Source: a virus
Reading direction: 5' to 3' (one strand)
IMG/VR virus record: IMGVR_UViG_3300009068_000233
Span: 1-21,043 of that record
Length of the DNA stretch: 21,043 nucleotides
Below the pieces are notes generated by a model. That model ran no database searches and was not told the DNA's origin. It was given only the letters and a program-made list of their open reading frames with translations. The position numbers and the translations under genes are program-made. This document shows, piece by piece, positions 16,011-21,043 of this stretch (its first letter is position 1; every line of letters starts with the position of its first letter).

Positions 16011-16916
16011 TTATGTTCCTTCTAAAGCGGTTATACGGGCGTTAAGCAATTCAATAGTTGCAAGTGCTTTTTGCAATGACATAACCGTAACCGCCAAAAC
16101 AGAACGGTCATAGTAACCCCACGGCTTACCTTCTTCTGGGGTTGGGGCGGCTTCTGGGCCAATAGCGGCATTTACGTTTTGTGCGTAAAAACCTAATTGC
16201 CTGTCAGTTCCAAAAATTTCTTTCTTCTCATCGTTATAGAACCAATATCCCGGCTCAAGTTTTTTAAGCATGGCATCTGGGTCAACTGGAACACCGTCTT
16301 TAATCTTCCATGTTTCATCTGAAACAGAAGATATAACACCAGCGGCTGAAAATGTTGCTGTGCCAACACCATAAGCCGACATAGTAACAATGCCAGCATT
16401 GCTGATACGCATCCATTCGGGAACAGTAGCACCCCCGTTGTATACGCAAAAAGTCATAGACCCAAGATTCCCAGATGCGTTATTAACTACACCTATAACA
16501 CCAATCGCTTCTTTTGCACCACTTGCGGCATTAATCCTAATGCCAGCACCTTCTCCTACTGTTGTTGTGGGTGCGGAAATAGTTATTTGTTGTTTAGCAT
16601 CCGTTTGCGCCCCTGCTGTTCCTGTTACTTGAAGTCTTGTATAAGAAGGAATTGATGTAGTTCCGACACCCAAATTACTATTGGAGTCAAAAACAAGTCC
16701 AGAACTATCTTGTAATACACCTGATGTTCCCGCATAGGTCACTCGACCAGATGTTAATGCAGAATTAGTAACTGAAGATGCGCTTATTGCCCGACCAGCA
16801 GTCAAATTAGCAACAGACACTTGTTTAGTAGTGCTAGACTGAACAATTGGTAATACTTCGGTACCCGCTAAGGGAACTGTTGCTGCTGGTAACGCTGAAA
16901 TTTTACTATCTGCCAT
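16011..16916 (-). CDS. Tail fibre with C-terminal S74 intramolecular chaperone domain
   Basis: This 301-aa protein has a short N-terminus (DSKISALPAATVPLAGTEVLPIVQ, first 20 residues of it typical of fibre attachment regions), a Ser/Thr-rich beta stem (about 30-195) and a C-terminal peptidase S74 / ICA domain (about 196-301). The domain shows the Ser-Lys dyad spacing S199-DETW-K204, then LEPGYWFYNDE, GFYAQNV (242-248) and a final helix ending LLNARITALEG that would trimerise. In this family the domain folds the trimer and then cuts itself off in front of the Ser, here predicted between V198 and S199. The ribosome site AAAGGA is 7 bases before the ATG and lies inside a 25-codon micro-ORF. The neighbouring tailspike has no such domain of its own. 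Confidence 0.9.
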   Translation of the reverse strand: MADSKISALPAATVPLAGTEVLPIVQSSTTKQVSVANLTAGRAISASSVTNSALTSGRVTYAGTSGVLQDSSGLVFDSNSNLGVGTTSIPSYTRLQVTGTAGAQTDAKQQITISAPTTTVGEGAGIRINAASGAKEAIGVIGVVNNASGNLGSMTFCVYNGGATVPEWMRISNAGIVTMSAYGVGTATFSAAGVISSVSDETWKIKDGVPVDPDAMLKKLEPGYWFYNDEKKEIFGTDRQLGFYAQNVNAAIGPEAAPTPEEGKPWGYYDRSVLAVTVMSLQKALATIELLNARITALEGT

Positions 16917-16983
16917 GATTTATTCCTTTGTATATTGTGTAGTTGTCAGCCGCATTGACAGATGACTTGGGCTTGGTTGCCAT
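16906..16983 (-). CDS. Possible 25-aa micro-ORF coupled as TAATG
   Basis: The stop codon of the 267-aa fibre and the ATG of this frame share one base (TAATG). GTGAG lies 6 bases in front of the ATG. The product would be 25 residues, basic and polar (starting MATKPKSSVN, ending GINHGR). Its last 11 bases overlap the start of the S74 fibre gene, whose ribosome site lies inside it. It may be a true small protein or only a coupling device that carries ribosomes across a 66-base gap. I see no similarity to anything known. Confidence 0.4.
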   Translation of the reverse strand: MATKPKSSVNAADNYTIYKGINHGR

Positions 16984-17786
16984 TACGCACTCACAGCCTT
17001 AATCACAGCAAAGGCAATCACAATCGCCTCAGATAAAGAACCCAAGGAAATGTTACGCACGTTAATGCTTGCTGACCCTGCCGCTGATTGAGCATTCAAT
17101 AAGTATGAACCAGCCGTGCCACCACTGATATGATTCATTATCAAGATGTCGCCAGCTTCAATGACTGTATTAGTCAAAGTAAAACTCACAGTTGTGGATG
17201 CCGCCAATGCAGCAGCAGCCAATGTAATTTGACCTGTTGATTTGCTTAAGGTTACTGCTGTTGTTTTGTCAGTGAGCTGTGTTACTAATCCACCTGAACC
17301 TGTTGCATAACCTTGTTTGCCCGTGCCAGTGATGACTTGATTGCCAGTGGTTGAAAGACTTGTGCCAGTAGCCGCACCAATGACTGGGGTCACCAATGTT
17401 GGGGTATTGGCAAATACATTTGCCCCTGTACCTGTTTCATCAGTTAATGCCGCCAACAAATTTGCACTTGATGGGGTTGTCAAAAATGTTGCTACGCCTG
17501 TACCTAAATTAGATACACCACTTGCAATAGGCAAACCAGTGCAGTTTGTCAATGTTCCAGAGGTTGGTGTCCCTAATATAGGAGCAGTTAAAGTTTTATT
17601 AGTTAAAGTTTGTGCTGTATTCTGCGTAGCTAATCCACCAGCTTGACTAAGATTTGTTACTACCTGTGCAGTAGTATTTGGTGGACTACCGCTTGTATTT
17701 GCAATAGCTGTATAAATAGCAGCATTAACGTCATTAAGCCAAGTAGACTCAATAACAGTTCCACTAGTAAAAACAGTTGTAGTCAT
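16983..17786 (-). CDS. Tail fibre protein with WLNDVN anchor
   Basis: This 267-aa protein begins with TVIESTWLNDVNAAIY (10-25), the same attachment-like segment as in the 95-aa protein of this window. It then has a Thr/Gly/Ala-rich repetitive stem (LTNKTLTAPILGTPTSGT and similar, about 60-150) and a C-terminal beta domain (about 160-267) with GGLVTQLTDKTTAVTLSKST, which I know from many phage and prophage fibres. It is probably a short trimeric fibre or an adaptor that carries other fibres. It is the first of three consecutive host-recognition genes. The ribosome site AAGGA is 5-6 bases before the ATG. Confidence 0.8.
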   Translation of the reverse strand: MTTTVFTSGTVIESTWLNDVNAAIYTAIANTSGSPPNTTAQVVTNLSQAGGLATQNTAQTLTNKTLTAPILGTPTSGTLTNCTGLPIASGVSNLGTGVATFLTTPSSANLLAALTDETGTGANVFANTPTLVTPVIGAATGTSLSTTGNQVITGTGKQGYATGSGGLVTQLTDKTTAVTLSKSTGQITLAAAALAASTTVSFTLTNTVIEAGDILIMNHISGGTAGSYLLNAQSAAGSASINVRNISLGSLSEAIVIAFAVIKAVSA

Positions 17787-17798
17787 AAGTATCCTTGG

Positions 17799-17981
17799 TT
17801 ACAACAAGATATTGCTGCTAGATTCTTGTAGCAACAAATCATTTGTTTCTAGTAACAAAAGTGAGGCTGTAAATGGATCAGAGGTTACACCATATAAGTC
17901 TGTAGCTACACCATACTGTGTAATAGTAGTTGGTCTAGGTTCTTCAAAACCCCCATAGGTGCTGTCTGCTACAACTGACAT
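17799..17981 (-). CDS. Hypothetical small structural protein, 60 aa
   Basis: This gene starts 2 bases after the preceding stop and has no independent strong ribosome site, so it is probably translated by coupling. The N-terminal half is Tyr/Thr/Gly-rich (YGGFEEPRPTTITQYG). The C-terminal half carries Leu-rich pseudo-repeats (LLLLETNDLLLQESSSNILL), a pattern I associate with short phage appendage proteins. A similar LLLE ending occurs in the 278-aa fibre. Function is unknown; its position suggests a fibre-associated or virion-surface role. Confidence 0.6.
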   Translation of the reverse strand: MSVVADSTYGGFEEPRPTTITQYGVATDLYGVTSDPFTASLLLLETNDLLLQESSSNILL

Positions 17982-17983
17982 GA

Positions 17984-18346
17984 TTACACGCCCATAATAA
18001 TTTCAACAGTAGCCGAGGTTCCAGAACGAGCAGTTACATTAGCTCGAACATATCTCCAAGGACATACTGTTGTAAAACCATCAGTAGCGGTTGTAGTACC
18101 AGACAAACTAATAGTACCAATAGTTATCCAATTGGCTTTAACACCATTGAATGTGTCTGTTTCATTAGATACTTGAATATCAATAGCAGCAGTTACAGCA
18201 CCTGTGCCAGTAACAATAGCCTGAAAAGAACTGTAAGGACTCTCTTTATAAATAGAGGAAGAAGCAGCAACAGCAGTTGTTGAGGTTACTCCGCTAAAAG
18301 CAAAGTAGCGAGGTTGCTCACCACTTTTAAGAAACATGTCAGCCAT
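17984..18346 (-). CDS. Hypothetical beta-sandwich virion protein, 120 aa
   Basis: This protein is rich in Thr, Ser and Val and alternates like beta strands throughout. Clear blocks are FQAIVTGTGAVTAAIDIQVS (about 41-60), WITIGTISLSG and the ending WRYVRANVTARSGTSATVEI (about 97-116). The compact, all-beta character and the position between head and fibre genes suggest a head-decoration or appendage domain. I know similar 'PW-RYVRA-VT' proteins from other phages but not a proven function. The ribosome site GGGAG is 7 bases before the ATG. Confidence 0.7.
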   Translation of the reverse strand: MADMFLKSGEQPRYFAFSGVTSTTAVAASSSIYKESPYSSFQAIVTGTGAVTAAIDIQVSNETDTFNGVKANWITIGTISLSGTTTATDGFTTVCPWRYVRANVTARSGTSATVEIIMGV

Positions 18347-18370
18347 AGTAGACTCCCGTTTTGCTAGTGT

Positions 18371-18481
18371 TTAACACGATAAAAAATCAACTACTAAGAA
18401 GACAGCATCCTTACTTCTCTTAGTTACAAAAGAAATATGAATGCTGCCACTAGTGTTTTTGTGTACCAATTTAATTGGCAT
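18371..18481 (-). CDS. Possible 36-aa ORF in the intergenic gap
   Basis: The gap between the beta-helix gene and the 120-aa gene holds an ATG frame of 36 codons. It begins with MPIKLVHKNTSG, has a basic middle (TKRSK) and ends with a hydrophobic stretch (AVFLVVDFL) and Cys. The natural-looking amino acid mix is the main support. There is no usable ribosome site (GAG is only one base from the ATG), although the ATG lies 12 bases after the upstream stop and could be reached by re-initiation. A hairpin with a T-run lies in the same bases, so the stretch may instead be purely regulatory. Confidence 0.3.
   Translation of the reverse strand: MPIKLVHKNTSGSIHISFVTKRSKDAVFLVVDFLSC
18381..18424 (-). 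terminator. Weak hairpin with T-run, possible terminator
   Basis: Read on the minus strand, ACTAAGA (18424-18418) pairs with TCTTAGT (18399-18393), with an imperfect GAAG/CTTC extension inside. Six T's follow at 18386-18381 after a 6-base spacer. The stem is A+T-rich and the spacer is long, so it would be leaky at best. Also in this 147-base gap are a palindrome CCAATT-T-AATTGG at 18466-18478 and a GTGTT-T-AACAC at 18368-18378. Confidence 0.3.
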
Positions 18482-18493
18482 ACTCACTAGTTA

Positions 18494-19477
18494 TTAGTCA
18501 GTGCCAATAGCAGGAAGTACAAACCCAGAAAAACCTACATCTCCAATATAGAGGTTATTAAACAATCCATATTGAACAGCAGCAGCGGTAATCATCAAAG
18601 CACCAGCAACATCTAGACCACGAACTACATTGCCTTGAATAATACCTGAGCCAGTAGTAGCAGAAGTAGTAACCAAGAAAGCACCAGTAGCACTATCAGT
18701 ATTAACGCTGTATATCTTGTTATCTGTAATTAAAGCAGCAGTCATTACTAGTGCTGCATGACTCAAAAATTGAGATACGTTGTTTTGAGCAACAGTTTGA
18801 ATTACAACGTTATCAGTCAATGTTAGACCAGTCATTGTGTTGAGCACAACAATAGGAGCAACAGCTTTGGTTGTAGCATCAGATTTAATGAAGCAATTAG
18901 ATACTTGCAAGAAGTCTGAATTGGTAGACACAGTAGTTTTAACTGCTGACAAGAAGCCAAGGATGGCACTTGTATCAGTAAACGAACAGTTGTCAATGGT
19001 GAAGTACGCAGCAGCAGCAACTGTAAAGCACGAAGTAATGCTCAAGAAGTTACCAATAAAGCGACAATTAGAAATTGATACGTTATCAGCAGAAACAGCA
19101 ATAGTGGTTGTGGCTGCTGTATCAAGAGTAAACGTAGGACGTTTAGTACCAGCACCTAGACCAACAATTGCTACACCAGCAATATCAAAGGACAAAGCTG
19201 TAGCACTAGAAATAGTTTCAGCGTGACCTGGTTTAATAAAGATGATGTCTCCACGGTTAGCAGTACACCTACTAATAGCATACTCTAGAGTACTAAATGG
19301 AGCATTAAAAGTACCTGGATTACCATCAGAACCACCAATTTGTCCAGGCAAAGTTGGGGTAGCATTAGACACCCAATACACTTGACCAGGATGAGACTGG
19401 GTGATTGGAACACCTCGGATAGTTACGTTGTTAAAACCACCAGGGAAGTTGGATGCGGGAGATTGTGGGAGAGCCAT
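18494..19477 (-). CDS. Right-handed beta-helix virion protein next to the capsid gene
   Basis: This 327-aa protein has a short N-terminal part with GNPGTFNAPFSTLEYAISRC (about 52-71). From about 75 to 310 it has the coil pattern of a right-handed parallel beta-helix: RGDIIFIKPGHAETI, IAGVAIVGLGAG, then repeated turns such as NVSISNCRFIGN, FTIDNCSFTD, FLQVSNCFIKS and LTLTDNVVIQ, with stacked Asn/Cys/Phe positions. It lacks the tailspike-type N-terminus and the carbohydrate-binding modules of the 606-aa protein. Its place two genes after the capsid gene suggests a head-surface fibre or decoration rather than a tail depolymerase. The ribosome site AGGA is 8-9 bases before the ATG. Confidence 0.75.
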   Translation of the reverse strand: MALPQSPASNFPGGFNNVTIRGVPITQSHPGQVYWVSNATPTLPGQIGGSDGNPGTFNAPFSTLEYAISRCTANRGDIIFIKPGHAETISSATALSFDIAGVAIVGLGAGTKRPTFTLDTAATTTIAVSADNVSISNCRFIGNFLSITSCFTVAAAAYFTIDNCSFTDTSAILGFLSAVKTTVSTNSDFLQVSNCFIKSDATTKAVAPIVVLNTMTGLTLTDNVVIQTVAQNNVSQFLSHAALVMTAALITDNKIYSVNTDSATGAFLVTTSATTGSGIIQGNVVRGLDVAGALMITAAAVQYGLFNNLYIGDVGFSGFVLPAIGTD

Positions 19478-19517
19478 TTTAAAATCCTATGTTGACATAA
19501 GTGTTACACAAACAACA

Positions 19518-19564
19518 CTATCTATTAGATAGCGTCATCATCAGGGTTTGCACAAACATTGTGC
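19518..19564. repeat. Two perfect inverted repeats in an intergenic stretch
   Basis: In the roughly 100-base gap between the 46-aa gene and the beta-helix gene are a 15-base palindrome CTATCTA-T-TAGATAG (19518-19532) and a 6-bp hairpin GCACAA-ACA-TTGTGC (19550-19564). Neither is followed by a T-run on the minus strand. They could be mRNA-stabilising hairpins, a processing site or an operator. No convincing promoter is visible around them. Confidence 0.6.
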
Positions 19565-19579
19565 TGATTACATTCTACG

Positions 19580-19720
19580 TTACATTTTCTTTTTGTACAT
19601 AGTTTTTTTAGCAGTCATGGTCTTTTTAGTGTCCATCATTTTTTTAGCTGGAGCCATTTTAGACATAGACATTTTGGGTTCAGGTTTCTGACCCATTTCT
19701 TTACGTTTTTCGTATGCCAT
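19580..19720 (-). CDS. Lys/Met-rich 46-aa basic protein
   Basis: This gene is supported by a strong ribosome site (AAAGGAA, 7 bases before the ATG) and lies just downstream of the capsid gene. Of 46 residues, 14 are Lys and 10 are Met, with only four acidic residues. Motifs such as PKMSMSKMAPAKKMM and TKKTMTAKKTM suggest irregular repeats of a K-K-x-M unit. It has no hydrophobic segment and is strongly positively charged, so it could bind DNA, RNA or acidic capsid surfaces, or be packaged with the genome. No known family is recognised. The extreme composition comes from AAA/AAG and ATG codons, so low complexity should be kept in mind. Confidence 0.75.
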   Translation of the reverse strand: MAYEKRKEMGQKPEPKMSMSKMAPAKKMMDTKKTMTAKKTMYKKKM

Positions 19721-19742
19721 GATAAATTTCCTTTAAAGAAGA

Positions 19743-19766
19743 ACCCCCTCTTTTTAGGGAGGGGGT
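19743..19766 (-). terminator. G+C-rich hairpin after the capsid gene
   Basis: ACCCCCTC (19743-19750) and GAGGGGGT (19759-19766) form a perfect 8-bp stem with an 8-base loop. On the minus strand the stem is followed by TTCTTCTTT, an interrupted U-tract. It sits 17 bases after the capsid stop and before the ribosome site of the 46-aa gene. A terminator in this place, partly read through, is also found after the T7 capsid gene. It may set high capsid expression relative to the downstream genes, or stabilise the capsid mRNA's 3' end. Confidence 0.75.
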
Positions 19767-19782
19767 ATGTTACTAATAACAA

Positions 19783-20703
19783 TTACGGACCGTTACTACC
19801 CCAGACAGCACGAGAATCAGACCAGCCAAAGCTGTAACGCTCATAGCCTTTAGCTTTGACGTTCATGGTATCAAAGTCATTGTCTTGATCAAACGTGATA
19901 GCATGGCGTTCATAGTACTTCATACCACTACCACCAGGGATAGTATTACGAATAAACCAAGCATGTGGGCTTGAGAAGTAGTGATTTACTTTGAAGCCTC
20001 CAGGCAAGTAGTTACTACTAGCAATAACGTTAATGTCATTGTTAGCATTACCTGTTTGGTACTTAGAGTGAAGAATGCGTTGAGCATTAAACACTTCTTG
20101 ACGAGCAATGTGCAAGCAGTAAGGTTGAATAGCAATCATCAAACCACGATCATTTTGCAGACCCATGATTGCAATCACTGCATCTTCCAAAGCAGCTTCA
20201 GACAAATCTACATCAACTGTAGGCTTGTTGGCCCAAGTTCCACCAGTGGTGTTGGGATGGTCTGTAGCACAGAGTGCTTTGCCATCACCGCCAGCATAAG
20301 TAGAATTAAACGCACGGTTGTAAACGTTAGCAGCTACGTTTTCTTTCGTTTGACGGAAAGACATAGCGAGTGCTGCTGCACGTTTTTTGGACACTACTTC
20401 ATACAAGTTGTCGTCCATCTCTTCTTTAGTAACAATATAACCCATTGCATATGCAACGTGCGTATAACGAGTTACGTAGCCTTGCACTTCAGAATCATAC
20501 TGAACACCAGAGCCTTGTGACTTAACTGGTACAAGACCAAATCCAGTCAGTTGGACATCTTCTTCGTAGTTTTGAGTAGAAGTGTCTTTGTCAAACAAGT
20601 CTACATACTCTTCAGGGTGCTCGTCATAAGTCTGTCCCCACCAAGCCTTGATGCCAGGCCATAGTGCTTTCGGGTGGGAACTGGTTGTGATAATGCCAGC
20701 CAT
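19783..20703 (-). CDS. Major capsid protein
   Basis: This 306-aa protein has the profile of an HK97-fold capsid protein of the Mu gpT-like kind. Features are an N-terminal helix with ALWPGIKAWWGQTYDE (about 13-28), a beta region (GLVPVKSQGSGVQYDSEVQG, about 56-75), and the alpha-spine-like helix EVVSKKRAAALAMSFRQTKE (about 102-121). A loop with ALCATDHPNTTGGTWANKP (about 143-161) and a C-terminal half with YYERHAITFDQDNDFDTM and FGWSDSRAVWG follow. The gene context (head protein before, hairpin after) agrees. The ribosome site AGGAGA lies 7 bases before the ATG. No N-terminal pro-domain is visible, so any scaffold should be a separate gene to the right. Confidence 0.88.
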   Translation of the reverse strand: MAGIITTSSHPKALWPGIKAWWGQTYDEHPEEYVDLFDKDTSTQNYEEDVQLTGFGLVPVKSQGSGVQYDSEVQGYVTRYTHVAYAMGYIVTKEEMDDNLYEVVSKKRAAALAMSFRQTKENVAANVYNRAFNSTYAGGDGKALCATDHPNTTGGTWANKPTVDVDLSEAALEDAVIAIMGLQNDRGLMIAIQPYCLHIARQEVFNAQRILHSKYQTGNANNDINVIASSNYLPGGFKVNHYFSSPHAWFIRNTIPGGSGMKYYERHAITFDQDNDFDTMNVKAKGYERYSFGWSDSRAVWGSNGP

Positions 20704-20718
20704 AATCTATTCTCCTAA

Positions 20719-21043
20719 TTAAATGCCAGCAGTGCCAGTGGCAGCGTAAGCGTGATTGTTAATCTTAACCAACAGCTTTGCGTAAGCAGTGGCAGGGGTG
20801 TTGTCAACTCGTTGGGTAAAGCCCATAAGTTTCAAGTTAGAAGTAGTGCCATCTGTAAGAGTAGCGGCAGTTACAGTACCTGAATCACTATAGTCTGTAG
20901 CACCAGCAGCAATGGCAAAGTTGGTATTACGACCAATATCAGTAACAGCAGTAGGAACTGTTTGACCATCTTGAATTTCAAAAATCAAGTTTGGATCATC
21001 AGCAACCATAGCATACTGAACAACAGTAGCACTAGCTTGAATG
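20719..21043 (-). CDS. Head accessory / decoration-like protein, 5' end outside window
   Basis: The frame is open to the right edge. An internal ATG at 21009 would give 96 aa, but the codons before it (coding for QASATVVQYA) look like continuous protein and there is no ribosome site at that ATG, so this is the C-terminal part of a longer gene. Visible blocks are DDPNLIFEIQDGQTVP, TDIGRNTNFAIAAGATDYSDSG and the ending RVDNTPATAYAKLLVKINNH. This pattern is familiar from proteins encoded immediately before podovirus capsid genes, possibly decoration or head-stabilising proteins. It ends 15 bases before the capsid ATG, with the capsid ribosome site between them. Confidence 0.7.
   Translation of the reverse strand, partial: IQASATVVQYAMVADDPNLIFEIQDGQTVPTAVTDIGRNTNFAIAAGATDYSDSGTVTAATLTDGTTSNLKLMGFTQRVDNTPATAYAKLLVKINNHAYAATGTAGI

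Noticed and set aside
13364-17786. A diversity-generating retroelement acting on the fibre genes
   Set aside because: No reverse transcriptase and no near-identical template/variable repeat pair with adenine-biased differences is visible. The shared WLNDVN segment is only a short N-terminal motif.
18837-19226. 129-codon plus-strand frame opposite the beta-helix gene
   Set aside because: It is antisense to a clear beta-helix coding sequence with regular coil repeats. No ribosome site.
19981-20520. 179-codon plus-strand frame opposite the capsid gene
   Set aside because: The minus-strand frame is a recognisable capsid protein. The plus-strand product is Cys/Ser-rich, disordered-looking and unlike any protein.
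1-21043. tRNA genes, integrase, attachment sites or insertion sequences
   Set aside because: I saw no cloverleaf-like sequence, recombinase motif or flanking repeats. Nearly all bases are accounted for by virion and lysis genes.

Overview
The window is about 21 kb of a tailed double-stranded DNA bacteriophage genome. Nearly every gene is read from the minus strand, so the operon runs from the right edge to the left. Genes are tightly packed, often overlap by a few bases, and usually have AGGAG-type ribosome sites. The set of head-tail adaptor (P22 gp4-like), tail hub / DNA-stabilisation protein (P22 gp10-like), three large ejection-type proteins, many tail-fibre or tailspike proteins, and no tail tube, sheath or tape measure indicates a podovirus-type (short-tailed) phage. 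The host is probably a Gram-negative bacterium, because there is an inner-spanin-like protein and a canonical GH24 endolysin. The moderately A+T-rich composition and the family mix resemble phages known mainly from freshwater metagenomes, but the host cannot be named from this window.

Layout in transcription order (right to left). (1) Head: the C-terminal part of a probable head accessory/decoration protein, cut by the right edge, then the major capsid protein, a terminator-like hairpin, a 46-residue Lys/Met-rich protein and a right-handed beta-helix virion protein. (2) A host-recognition block (about 18.5-13.0 kb): small structural proteins, a 267-aa fibre, a 301-aa fibre with a C-terminal S74 self-cleaving chaperone domain, a 606-aa pectate-lyase-fold tailspike, a small coiled-coil/membrane protein, a 95-aa fibre-like protein and a small Cys-motif protein. 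(3) Tail completion: gp4-like adaptor and gp10-like hub. (4) A cupin-SET fusion protein. (5) Ejection proteins of 229, 535 and 1562 residues; the last has three N-terminal ISFDDLIP-type motifs and an HExxH zincin domain. (6) A further fibre of 278 aa. (7) A lysis cassette: a 225-233 aa membrane-anchored coiled-coil protein (probably starting at an unusual ATT codon), an 80-aa spanin-like protein, a 3TM holin and a GH24 endolysin. A short plus-strand membrane ORF converges on the endolysin at the left edge.

The most unusual items are the cupin-SET fusion at the place where P22 carries gp26/gp14, the Lys/Met-rich micro-protein just downstream of the capsid gene, the triple SLiM-like repeat in the giant ejection protein, and several micro-ORFs (25, 31, 36 and 46 aa). 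No terminase, portal, integrase, replication gene, tRNA, CRISPR array or insertion sequence is visible. Terminase, portal and scaffold genes presumably lie beyond the right edge.
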